Part shown: piece by piece, positions 52,270 to 60,340 of the stretch
Layout of the letters: each line of letters begins with the position of its first letter
Position numbering within the stretch: the first letter of the stretch is position 1
Assembly (NCBI GenBank): GCA_016124635.1
Contig: WGNJ01000013.1
Span: 124,001-188,000, forward strand
DNA: 64,000 bases
Source of the DNA: Alphaproteobacteria bacterium
GTDB taxonomy: Bacteria; Pseudomonadota; Alphaproteobacteria; Micropepsales; Micropepsaceae
Reading direction: 5' to 3'
Notes under the pieces: generated by a model
What the model saw: only the letters and a program-made list of their open reading frames with translations
What the model was told of the DNA's origin: nothing
Database searches by the model: none
Translations under genes and position numbers: made by a program

Positions 52270-53233
52270 CGCCGTTACCTTGTGTGACGCGACGGCGCCA
52301 CGTCGCCGGCGGCACGCCGAGCTCGCGCTTGAAGGCGCGCGTGAACGCAGCTTCGGATTCGTAGCCCGTGTCGAACGCGATCTGCGCGATGGATAATTTG
52401 CCCTCACGCAGTTTGTGCGCCGCGATTTGCATACGCCAGTTGGTCAGATACTTGATCGGCGGCTGCCCGACGAGCGCGGCGAATTTCTCGGCAAAGGCCG
52501 AGCGCGACATGTTCACCGCGTTCGCCAAATCCTCCGCTGTCCAATCGCGCGCCACTTGCGTGTGTAGGAGCGACAGCGCCTTGCCGATTGCCGGGTCGCG
52601 CATGCCGGCGAGGAAGCCGGTGTGATCCTCCGGCATGGTCACGAGATAGCGGCGCACCGCTTCGACGAACAAGAGCTCGGAGATTTTGGACATGATCGTA
52701 GCAGCGCCCGGGTCGCCTTCCGCCGCCTGGCGTGCACCGTAGCGGAACGACTGCGCGATCCATTCGGCGCCCGGCGTTTCGCGCACGGCGATCTTCATCA
52801 AGGGCGGCAGCGTGGCGATGAGCGGTTCGAGCTGCCCGTCGCCGCCAAGGAAGCCGCAAACCATGGCGCATTCCGTTCCGCCGCCGCCGTAGTCGATGCG
52901 CTTCAAGCCGAGACCGTCGGGCGGGGAGATCAATGGGCCTGCATCGACAGCCGGGATATCGACCTGACTTCCGAGCTTGTGGGCGCCGTTGTGCGGGAGG
53001 AGAACGATGTCGCCGGCCGTAAGGGTGAGAGGCGGAGATCCCGACACCGCGACCATGCACTCACCCTGCACCACGTAATGAAAGCACAGCACATACTCGG
53101 GCGCCGTCATGAAGGGCCGGCACTGCTCGGGTCCGATTTGCGCGGTAATGCACCAAGGGGCTGTGAATCGAGCCTCAAGGAATATCCCGCCGGTGAGGCC
53201 GACCACGCGCAGCACGTCGGAAAGTGCGTCCAT
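52247..53233 (-). CDS. AraC-family transcriptional regulator
   Basis: A 328-residue regulator with a cupin-like N-terminal sensor (about 1-180; VQGECMVAVSGSPPLTLTAGDIVLLPHNGAH) and a C-terminal pair of helix-turn-helix units (about 215-320; MSRSAFAEKFAALVGQPPIKYLTNWRMQIAAHKL, LSIAQIAFDTGYESEAAFTRAFKRELG). It is of the AraC_binding_2-like group. It is convergent with the thioesterase and divergent from the MAPEG gene; its targets are not evident. Confidence 0.93.
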   Translation of the reverse strand: MDALSDVLRVVGLTGGIFLEARFTAPWCITAQIGPEQCRPFMTAPEYVLCFHYVVQGECMVAVSGSPPLTLTAGDIVLLPHNGAHKLGSQVDIPAVDAGPLISPPDGLGLKRIDYGGGGTECAMVCGFLGGDGQLEPLIATLPPLMKIAVRETPGAEWIAQSFRYGARQAAEGDPGAATIMSKISELLFVEAVRRYLVTMPEDHTGFLAGMRDPAIGKALSLLHTQVARDWTAEDLANAVNMSRSAFAEKFAALVGQPPIKYLTNWRMQIAAHKLREGKLSIAQIAFDTGYESEAAFTRAFKRELGVPPATWRRRVTQGNGVSASVSG

Positions 53234-53343
53234 GGGCGACGACCTACACCTAGCGGCGTGCCGGTCAAGAGGTCCGGTGCCAGGGTCATTCCCTAGGGGA
53301 CGGCCAAAACCGTATGACCCGGCCCTCGAAAGGGGCGAATTCG

Positions 53344-53769
53344 ATGACCGTACCGCTTTGGGTTCTTCTGGGTTTTGCGCTTTGGACGATCGCCGTCCTC
53401 ATGGTCGGCATCGGTATGCGGCGCTGGACGCTGATTCTGACTGGGAATGCGCAGATCAAGGACTTCCCCGGGGACACGCCGCACGGCTCTCCCGCCTATC
53501 GCCGTGCCGTGCGCGCACATGCAAATTGCGTTGAGAATCTGCCGGTCTACGGCGCGGTTTCCGTCGCCCTATTTGCGAGCCACGTCACGTCGCCGACCGC
53601 CGACGTGCTTGCGATAGCGCTCTTGATCGCGCGCGTCGGTCAGAGTGTTGTGCACATGGCCTTCGACGAGACGAACACGACGGTCTTGATCCGCTTTAGC
53701 TTTTTCTTTGCGCAACTCCTGGCCATGCTGTGGATGGCGGTCGAGGTCATTCGCCTGGGGCAGGTCTGA
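53344..53769 (+). CDS. MAPEG-family membrane protein
   Basis: From ATG 53344, with AAAGGGG upstream, a 141-residue protein with four membrane segments and the MAPEG pattern RAVRAHANCVENLPVYGAVSVALFA. MAPEG proteins are membrane glutathione transferases or eicosanoid-type enzymes; bacterial copies mostly have unknown substrates. It is divergent from the AraC regulator, which may control it. Confidence 0.88.
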   Translation: MTVPLWVLLGFALWTIAVLMVGIGMRRWTLILTGNAQIKDFPGDTPHGSPAYRRAVRAHANCVENLPVYGAVSVALFASHVTSPTADVLAIALLIARVGQSVVHMAFDETNTTVLIRFSFFFAQLLAMLWMAVEVIRLGQV

Positions 53770-53770
53770 A

Positions 53771-53905
53771 ATGCCGGACTTGCATGGCTCCAAGGCGCGA
53801 TTAACCGAACGCGAGCGGGCGACTGTGACGTACGAACAAGTCCCCGGTGTTTCGGGCAAGACGTCCGGCGGGTCGGGCATTCCGCCGGACTCAGCCACGC
53901 ACTAA
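53771..53905 (+). CDS. Possible 44-residue protein after MAPEG, low confidence
   Basis: ATG 53771 is one base after the MAPEG stop codon and opens a frame of 44 codons. The product begins MPDLHGSKARLTERERATV and ends in a Gly/Ser/Pro-rich stretch with no motif. There is no clear ribosome-binding site other than re-initiation after MAPEG. Confidence 0.25.
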   Translation: MPDLHGSKARLTERERATVTYEQVPGVSGKTSGGSGIPPDSATH

Positions 53906-53937
53906 ACCGGCGCTCCATAAGTTGAGGCGAAAGTGTC

Positions 53938-54018
53938 ATGAGCATTCCGTTTCTGACCTTGCTTATTCTGGCAACATTGAGGATCGCGGGCGAAGTCCTG
54001 CGCCGCAGGGCCTCCTGA
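53938..54018 (+). CDS. Possible 26-residue membrane peptide
   Basis: ATG 53938 follows GAGG at 10 bases and the frame ends with TGA at 54018. The peptide begins MSIPFLTLLILATLRIAGEV and ends LRRRAS: a short hydrophobic helix with a basic end. It lies just before the BTAD-hydrolase gene and could be its leader or an independent small protein. Confidence 0.35.
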   Translation: MSIPFLTLLILATLRIAGEVLRRRAS

Positions 54019-54058
54019 AGTGCTGGCCGTCAACGACCTACCTGGCTACAGTCGCGCG

Positions 54059-55675
54059 ATGCATCGGGCTCTCGCGCCAAAGCTCGAGATCAAACTCTTC
54101 GGCGGCCTCGAGGTTCGCCGTGACGGAAAGCCTTTGCCGCTGCCGCAGTCGAAGAAGACGCGCGCGTTGCTCGCCTATTTGATCTTGAAGGGTACGCCGC
54201 AGCGGCGCGATTCGCTTTGCGAGTTGCTTTGGGAGATTCCTGACGATCCGCGAGGCGCATTGCGCTGGTCGCTGTCGAAGTTGAGGCCGCTCGTCAACGA
54301 CGACGAGAACGAGCGCCTGACGGCCGATCGCGAGCGTGTGGCTTTTGAGCGTCACGACGCTTCCGTCGATTTCATCCGAGCGGACGCTGCTTGCGCCGAT
54401 GGCTTGGATCATCTGAGCCACGACGAATTGGCTCAGTTGGGAATGCTCTGCGGCGGCTCGCTGCTGGCAGGCCTCGACTTGCCGAGCCAGCCGGCCTACG
54501 AGACGTGGCGCCTCGGCCAGCAAGAGCGCGCGCGTCGCGTCCATGCGCGGGTCCTCGAGGAGCTGATCAAGCGCTCGGACCCACGGTCGGCCGAGCGAAC
54601 GGCATTGCTCCGCCGCCGAGTCGAAGTCGACCCGGACGATCAAGGTGCGCACCTCCAGCTCATTTCTCACCTTGCGGCGACGAATGCAGCCGATGCCAAG
54701 GCGCAAGTCGAAATCAGCCGCCGAATGCTCGCCGATGTCGGCGGGCTCGACGAGGCCAAGCTGCAGGCAGCCGTTCAGGGCGCAGATATACCGAGACCAT
54801 CGCAGCCGAGTGTAAAGGCGCCGACGACCGGCGACGCCATGCGGCAGGACATTCGCTTCTGCACGGCGCCTGACGGCGTCCGGATCGCATACGCGACGGT
54901 CGGCTCCGGCCCGCCGTTGGCGAAGACGGCAAACTGGTTGAACCACCTTGAGTTCGATTGGGAGAGCCCGATCTGGCGCCACGTCTTCCAAGCACTCTCG
55001 AGCGAGCACACGTTCATTCGCTACGACTCGCGCGGCAACGGTCTCTCCGATTGGAATATCGAGGACCTGTCGCTCGACGCTCTGGTCGGCGATCTGAAAG
55101 CGGTCGCCGATGCAGCCGGCGTCGAGCGATTCCCGCTGTTCGCGATGAGCCAAGGATGTGCGGTCGCGGTCGACTTCGCCGTGCGCTACCCGGAGCGCGT
55201 TTCCAAGCTCATCCTCTATGGCGGCTATGTCCGCGGCTGGCGCGCCAGAGGCGAAACCGATTTCGCCAAGCAAAGCGAGGCGCTGATCACGTTGACGCAA
55301 ACCGGATGGGGGCGGGACAACCCTGCCTATCGTCAGGTTTTCACCTCGCTCTTCATTCCCGACGCGACGCCGGAGCAAGCCGGTTGGTTCAATGAGCTGC
55401 AGCGCATCACGACGTCGCCCGACAACGCGGCGCGGATTTTGAGCGCGTTCGGCAACATCGACGTCCAAGCTTTGTTGCCGCGCGTAACGCAACCGACGCT
55501 CGTCCTTCATACGCGGGGCGACGCGCGCGTGCCGTACGCAAACGGCCGCGAGCTCGCGATGGGCATCAAAGGCGCTCGCTTCGTCACGCTGGACAGCGCC
55601 AACCACCTGCTGCTCGAGCAGGAACCCGCCTGGCCGAGATTCCTGGCGGAAGTTCGCGCGTTCTTGGCCGAATAA
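54059..55675 (+). CDS. BTAD-type transcriptional activator fused to an alpha/beta hydrolase
   Basis: From ATG 54059 (a GTG at 54020 is also open) a 538-residue protein. Residues about 5-90 form a winged-helix DNA-binding region of SARP type (LEIKLFGGLEVRRDGKPLPL, TRALLAYLILKG). About 95-250 is the helical bacterial transcriptional activator domain. About 265-538 is an alpha/beta hydrolase with a complete triad: Ser364 (AMSQGCAVA), Asp488 (HTRGDARVP) and His516 (SANHLLLEQ). The hydrolase may sense or process a ligand that controls DNA binding. Its neighbours (OsmC-like and diiron genes downstream) are candidate targets. Confidence 0.85.
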   Translation: MHRALAPKLEIKLFGGLEVRRDGKPLPLPQSKKTRALLAYLILKGTPQRRDSLCELLWEIPDDPRGALRWSLSKLRPLVNDDENERLTADRERVAFERHDASVDFIRADAACADGLDHLSHDELAQLGMLCGGSLLAGLDLPSQPAYETWRLGQQERARRVHARVLEELIKRSDPRSAERTALLRRRVEVDPDDQGAHLQLISHLAATNAADAKAQVEISRRMLADVGGLDEAKLQAAVQGADIPRPSQPSVKAPTTGDAMRQDIRFCTAPDGVRIAYATVGSGPPLAKTANWLNHLEFDWESPIWRHVFQALSSEHTFIRYDSRGNGLSDWNIEDLSLDALVGDLKAVADAAGVERFPLFAMSQGCAVAVDFAVRYPERVSKLILYGGYVRGWRARGETDFAKQSEALITLTQTGWGRDNPAYRQVFTSLFIPDATPEQAGWFNELQRITTSPDNAARILSAFGNIDVQALLPRVTQPTLVLHTRGDARVPYANGRELAMGIKGARFVTLDSANHLLLEQEPAWPRFLAEVRAFLAE

Positions 55676-55894
55676 CTCACGATCAACTGCACAGTAGCAC
55701 TGTCACGGGCCGCCATGGCGGTTCGTGGGCATCGTCGAGTCGCGGCCAAAATCCGATGCGTGATCCAGCGCGCATTCCACGCTTTCACACGCTAATTCAC
55801 ACGGTTTCCACGCACCGATTCAACGGTGACGCCCACGTTGGTTCTCACGGATCCGCCCCATCTCTTCTCCACGCGAAAGCGAAGGAAGAAGCAG

Positions 55895-56461
55895 ATGCAG
55901 ACCACCATGACAAAATCGAAAGTGCTGAACGGCGTCGACGTCACGGCGCTCGAAAGCACGATCGCGGCGATCGAGGCCAACACAGAAATCGCCAAGTTCA
56001 ACTTTCGCGTCGTCAACCGTTGGATGGGCGGCGACAAGAACCGCTCGACGATCAAGGGATTCACGGGCGCGCTCGCCGAGCAGCGGGAGGGTGTCCAAGC
56101 CTTCATCGCCGACAATGGCGAGCATCCGATTCTACTTGGTCACGACGAGGCGCCCAATCCGATCGAGTGGCTGCTCCACGCGATGATCGGCTGCATGACG
56201 ACGGCGACCGCCTATCACGCGGCCGCGGCCGGCATCACGGTCGGGGCAATCGAGTCGGAGATCGAAGGTGATCTCGACCTGCGCGGCTTCCTCGGCATCT
56301 CGCCGGAGGCGCGCAAGGGCCTGAACGCCGTCCGCGTTCGCATGCGGGTCCGCACAGGCGCCGACGCGCCGACCATCAAGGACCTCGCGACGAGATCGCC
56401 GGTCTTCGACATCGTCTCCCGCGCGCTTCCCGTATCAGTCGCAATCGAAACCTACCACTGA
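55895..56461 (+). CDS. OsmC-family protein with a single cysteine
   Basis: From ATG 55895, with AAGGAAGAAG upstream, a 188-residue OsmC-like protein (an upstream ATG at 55826 lacks a site). The first redox cysteine is present as Cys100 in LLHAMIGCMTTATAYHA. The second, expected in the RSPVFDIVS segment, is replaced by serine, so the classic two-cysteine hydroperoxidase cycle cannot run. It may still act as a one-cysteine peroxidase or thiol binder. The diiron protein gene follows at 23 bp, so they form an operon. Confidence 0.87.
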   Translation: MQTTMTKSKVLNGVDVTALESTIAAIEANTEIAKFNFRVVNRWMGGDKNRSTIKGFTGALAEQREGVQAFIADNGEHPILLGHDEAPNPIEWLLHAMIGCMTTATAYHAAAAGITVGAIESEIEGDLDLRGFLGISPEARKGLNAVRVRMRVRTGADAPTIKDLATRSPVFDIVSRALPVSVAIETYH

Positions 56462-56484
56462 CCCTGACTTCAAGGAGAGAACCA

Positions 56485-57396
56485 ATGTCGTACCACTACA
56501 ATTTCAAGGACGTCCTCGGCCGTGCGGAGCGTATCACCTGGCGGGTGGAAGATCTGATCGGCGAGGGCAAAACACTCGACTTCACGAAGCCGTTCATGCC
56601 GGAGAGTCTCGCGCGCGTCGAAGCGTTGTCCTTCCTGAACGCGGACGAGAAGCGCCTGCTGAACCAGGTACGCGGCCACGCATATCTCTCGATCTTCGGC
56701 ATCGTCGAGGAGTTCATCGTGCCGTTCGTGCTCGACCACGCGCGTCCGTTCATCAACGGCGAGGACTATCGTGCCCGCGCCTTCCTCGAGTTCGTCGGCG
56801 AAGAGGCCAAGCACATCCATCTCTTCCGTCGCTTCCGCGAGGAGTTCAAGAAGGGCTTCGCGACGGAGTGCAAGGTGATCGGCCCGGCCGCCGACATCGG
56901 CAAGCACATCCTCTCGCATCAACCGCTGTCCGTCGCGTTGGCGATCCTGATGATCGAATGGATGACGCAACGCCACTTCCAAGAGTCGATCCACGACGAC
57001 GGTGCGCTCGATCCGCAGTTCAAGAACCTGCTGAAGCATCACTGGATGGAGGAGATGCAGCACGCCCAGCTCGACACGCTGATGGTCGAAAACCTCGCTC
57101 TCGGCATGTCGCAGGCGCAGATCGACGAGGCGATCGACGGCTTCCTCGCCATCGGCACCTTCCTCGACGGCGGGTTGAAGCAGCAGACCGAGTTCGATCT
57201 CGACGCCCTGGAAGCGGCTTCGGGCCGCGTGCTGCCGATCGAGCAGAGCAAGGAGCTTATCGCTGAGCAGCATCAGGCGAACCGCTGGACCTACTTGGGC
57301 ACCGGTCTCACCCACAAGAACTTCCTCGAGACGCTTGGGCAGCTGAGCCCGGCGAAGCGGGAGATGATCGAAGGACTGTCCCCCACGTTCTGCTGA
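56485..57396 (+). CDS. Ferritin-like diiron protein (oxygenase-like)
   Basis: A 303-residue protein not matched to a named enzyme. Two E-x-x-H pairs and extra glutamates make a diiron site: Glu76 (IVEEFIVPF), Glu107 with His110 (GEEAKHIHLF), Glu158 (MIEWM) and Glu190 with His193 (MEEMQHAQLD). The long helices fit the R2/ferritin-like fold of proteins such as AurF-type N-oxygenases. A hydroxylase, oxygenase or peroxide-scavenging role is possible. It is downstream of the OsmC-like gene and probably co-expressed. Confidence 0.82.
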   Translation: MSYHYNFKDVLGRAERITWRVEDLIGEGKTLDFTKPFMPESLARVEALSFLNADEKRLLNQVRGHAYLSIFGIVEEFIVPFVLDHARPFINGEDYRARAFLEFVGEEAKHIHLFRRFREEFKKGFATECKVIGPAADIGKHILSHQPLSVALAILMIEWMTQRHFQESIHDDGALDPQFKNLLKHHWMEEMQHAQLDTLMVENLALGMSQAQIDEAIDGFLAIGTFLDGGLKQQTEFDLDALEAASGRVLPIEQSKELIAEQHQANRWTYLGTGLTHKNFLETLGQLSPAKREMIEGLSPTFC

Positions 57397-57407
57397 CCGT
57401 GAGACGC

Positions 57408-57426
57408 GGGCGGCGCATAGCCGCCC
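57408..57426. terminator. Hairpin after the diiron gene
   Basis: GGGCGGC and GCCGCCC form a 7-bp perfect stem with loop GCATA, starting 12 bp after the stop codon. No T run follows at once. Confidence 0.5.
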
Positions 57427-57545
57427 GTCACGGCGACCAGCCGGTCGGTCAAAACATTAGGCGTCGCGGTCATTTTGCTACCGCGGCGCCCAACCCATTT
57501 GTTTGTGCCTGCGGCGCGTGTACCGCCGCTTCAAAGAGGGATGTG

Positions 57546-58103
57546 ATGGTTTTCAAATTGCAGATTGTCGAAGCCGAGAATGATCCGGTGCGTCTTGCTC
57601 AGGTTGCCGGCTTATTGCGCGATTATTTCCTTTGGCTACGCAGGCGTTATGTAAAGTTGCCGCCGGTGCTTGAGGCCTTGTCGGACGAAGACGCTCACAG
57701 AGCCGAGCTCGCCGATCTGGCCGGCCATTATCGAACGATCGTGCTCGCGCTCGTCGACGGTATTCCGGCCGGTTGCGTCATGATGCGCCGTCTCGACACG
57801 CAGTCTTGTGAGATGAAGCGCCTGTTCGTTCGTCCGGCCTTCCAAGGTCATGGCATTGCCCACGCACTGATCTGCAGGTTGGCGGCTGACATGCATACGT
57901 GCGGCTATCGCGCGATGCGTCTGGAAACAGGACCGCTGCAATATGAAGCTCAGACACTCTATGCGGCTCTCGGTTTCGCGCGCATCGCGCCCTATTATGA
58001 CGCCAAGCCCTGGGCCAGGGACAATGCCTTGTTCTACGAGGGTGTCCCCGCTGACATAGCGGCCGTCGCCGGCTGCCGCAAACAACTACGCACGGCCGCA
58101 TAG
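57546..58103 (+). CDS. GNAT family N-acetyltransferase
   Basis: Start at ATG 57546 with GAGGG upstream; the longer frame lacks a plausible start. The 185-residue protein has the GNAT acetyl-CoA loop RPAFQGHGIAHALICRLA (about 97-114), MRLETGPLQYEAQTLYAALGFARIAPYYD and an N-terminal helix with LRDYFLWLRRRYV. It resembles the small GNATs of the YafP/amino-acid acetyltransferase type. The substrate is unknown. It ends at a strong hairpin before the convergent M13 peptidase gene. Confidence 0.86.
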   Translation: MVFKLQIVEAENDPVRLAQVAGLLRDYFLWLRRRYVKLPPVLEALSDEDAHRAELADLAGHYRTIVLALVDGIPAGCVMMRRLDTQSCEMKRLFVRPAFQGHGIAHALICRLAADMHTCGYRAMRLETGPLQYEAQTLYAALGFARIAPYYDAKPWARDNALFYEGVPADIAAVAGCRKQLRTAA

Positions 58104-58110
58104 TCGTTCT

Positions 58111-58137
58111 CTCTCCGCCGAAGCGGCGGAGAGAGGC
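58111..58137. terminator. Strong symmetric hairpin between convergent genes
   Basis: CTCTCTCCGCC (58111-58121) and GGCGGAGAGAG (58127-58137) form an 11-bp perfect stem with loop GAAGC. It lies midway between the GNAT stop (58103) and the M13 peptidase stop (58151), so it can end both transcripts, although no T run is present. Confidence 0.6.
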
Positions 58138-58150
58138 ACGCTTTGGGTCG

Positions 58151-60187
58151 TCACCAGATGTGCACGCGGTCCTTCGGCGCGAGATAGAGCTTGTCGCCGG
58201 GTTTGACGTCGAACGCGTCGTACCAGGCGTCCATGTTGCGCACGACGCCGTTGACCCGGAATTGGGATGGCGAGTGCGGGTCGCTCGTCACCTGCCGGCG
58301 CAGCTGTTCGTCGCGCATGTTGTTGCGGTAGATCTGCGACCAGGCGAGGAAGAAGCGCTGATCGCCGGTGAAGCCCTCGATCACCTTGGGCTTCTTGCCC
58401 TTGAGGGAAAGCAGATACGCTTCGTGCGCGACGCTCAAGCCACCGTTGTCGCCGATATTCTCGCCGAGCGTCAGATCGCCGTTCAGATGCAAGCCCGGTA
58501 GCGGCTCATATTGCGCGTATTGCTGCGAGAGCGACGCGACGAGTGCCTTGAAGCGCGTGACGTCTTCGTCCTTCCACCACGTGTGCAACACGCCGTTCTC
58601 ATCCGACTTCGAACCTTGGTCGTCGAAACCGTGACCCATCTCGTGCCCGATCACGCCGCCGATCGCGCCGTAATTGACCGCGGGATCGGCGTTCGGATCG
58701 AAGAACGGCGGCTGCAGGATCGCCGCTGGGAATACGATCTCGTTGAACACCGAGTTGTAGTAGGCGTTCACGGTTTGCGGCGTCATGCCCCATTCGTCGC
58801 GATCGGTCGGCTTGTTGAGCCGGTTCGCCTCGCGCCGCCACTCCCAGACCGTTGCGCGTCTGCGGTTGCCGACGGCGTCGCCAGGCTTGATCTCGAGCGT
58901 CGAGTAGTCGCGCCACTTATCCGGATAGCCGATCTTTACACGGAACTTGGCGAGCTTGCGCAACGCCGCCGTCTTCGTGTCAGGCGACATCCAGGTCAGT
59001 TTCTCGATCCGCGCCTTGTAGGCTGCGCGCAGATTCTCCACCAGCCGCGCCATCTGCGCCTTTGCCGCCGGTGTGAAGTGCTGACGGACATAGACCTCGC
59101 CGACGGCTTCGCCGAGCGCGGCGTTCAGCGCCGTCGTCGCCCGCTTCCACCGCTCGCGCTTTTCCGGCTGTCCCGAAAGGGTTCGCCCGTTGAAGTCGAA
59201 GTCGAGATCGTCGAAGGCGACCGGCAAAACGTCGGCCATGCCGTTGAGGTAGTGGAAGGTCATGTAGGCGCGCCAGGTCTTCACCGGTGTGTCGTGAAAG
59301 AGTTTCGCGAGACCTTGAAGCGCGTCGGTCTGGCGAACGACGAAGAAGTCTTGATTCGGAATCTCGGCGCTCGCGAGCGCCGCGCCGATCGGATACTCGG
59401 GCAAAAACGCCTTCAGTTCAGCCTGCGTCTTGGGATTATAGGTCAAGTCGCGATTGCGAGACTTCTCGCGCGGCCAGTGCAGCTTCGCGATCTCGGTCTC
59501 GAGCTTGACGATGTCCTCCGCCGCGTCGTCCGCGTCCTCGTAGTGCGCAAGCTTCAGCATCGCCTCGATGTAGTCGCGATACTTCTGCCGCGTCTCGACG
59601 AACTTCGCGTCGTCCTTGAGGTAGTAGTCGCGGTCGGGCAGGCCGAGGCCGGCTTGCACCACGGCCACTGCGTAGCGATCCGGATTCTTCTGGTCGAGCG
59701 TGATGCCCGCGCCGATGGGCCCGCCGACGTCGAGGTCCGGCCGCGCCATCAAGCGGGCGACGTCCTCATAGGTTGCGGCGGCCGCGATTGCGGCGAGGTC
59801 GTCCTTTACGGGTTCGAGGCCCGCCTTCTCGATCGCGTCCACATCGAGATAGGAGGCGTAGTAGTCGGCAACCTTTTGCTCGATCGAACCCGGAGCGTGG
59901 GGATGGCGCGCCAGCTCGTCGACAATGGCTTTGACGTCCCCTTCTGCGTTGGCGCGCAGAATGAGGAACGAGCCCCACGATGAGCGGTCCGGCGGGATCG
60001 GCGTGTTCTTCAGCCACGTGCCGCCGCCGTGTTGGAAGAAGTCGTCCCCTGGCTTGACCGAGGTGTCCATGCCGGACACGTCGAAGCCCCACGTCCCGAT
60101 TTGCGGTTTGGGTGCGCTGCTGGCCAAGCCGCACGAAGCGCTCAAGAGCGCGGCCGCAACAAGGGCGCGCGTCAACGTCGATGTCAT
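58151..60187 (-). CDS. M13-family (neprilysin-like) zinc metallopeptidase
   Basis: From ATG 60187 a 678-residue protein with a signal peptide (about 1-24). The zinc motif H515-E-M-G-H519 lies in VIGHEMGHGFDDQGSKSDENG, the third ligand region is LGENIGDNGGLSVAHEAYLL, and VNAYYNSVFNEIVFPAAILQPPFFD is the substrate-strand motif of M13. The enzyme cuts peptides outside the cytoplasm. It is one of the cleanest family assignments here. The gene is transcribed alone. Confidence 0.95.
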   Translation of the reverse strand: MTSTLTRALVAAALLSASCGLASSAPKPQIGTWGFDVSGMDTSVKPGDDFFQHGGGTWLKNTPIPPDRSSWGSFLILRANAEGDVKAIVDELARHPHAPGSIEQKVADYYASYLDVDAIEKAGLEPVKDDLAAIAAAATYEDVARLMARPDLDVGGPIGAGITLDQKNPDRYAVAVVQAGLGLPDRDYYLKDDAKFVETRQKYRDYIEAMLKLAHYEDADDAAEDIVKLETEIAKLHWPREKSRNRDLTYNPKTQAELKAFLPEYPIGAALASAEIPNQDFFVVRQTDALQGLAKLFHDTPVKTWRAYMTFHYLNGMADVLPVAFDDLDFDFNGRTLSGQPEKRERWKRATTALNAALGEAVGEVYVRQHFTPAAKAQMARLVENLRAAYKARIEKLTWMSPDTKTAALRKLAKFRVKIGYPDKWRDYSTLEIKPGDAVGNRRRATVWEWRREANRLNKPTDRDEWGMTPQTVNAYYNSVFNEIVFPAAILQPPFFDPNADPAVNYGAIGGVIGHEMGHGFDDQGSKSDENGVLHTWWKDEDVTRFKALVASLSQQYAQYEPLPGLHLNGDLTLGENIGDNGGLSVAHEAYLLSLKGKKPKVIEGFTGDQRFFLAWSQIYRNNMRDEQLRRQVTSDPHSPSQFRVNGVVRNMDAWYDAFDVKPGDKLYLAPKDRVHIW

Positions 60188-60340
60188 GAATGTTAGTCCC
60201 CACTGGAAACGGAAGGCGAGCCGAACGTGCAGGGACCTGCACGCGGCTGTCCATGAGAGGGTCATTCAAACAAGCGTGACTGGCAAGGCTGTCGGGCCTG
60301 CCGAAGCCCGCGAATCTGCGGAGAAGCGTGCCTCGAGGCT

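Noticed and set aside
54038..55606. 522-codon open frame on the minus strand
   Set aside because: Antisense shadow of the BTAD-hydrolase gene, which has a full catalytic triad and known domains.
58511..59983. 490-codon open frame on the plus strand
   Set aside because: Antisense to the M13 metallopeptidase, whose zinc motifs are complete.
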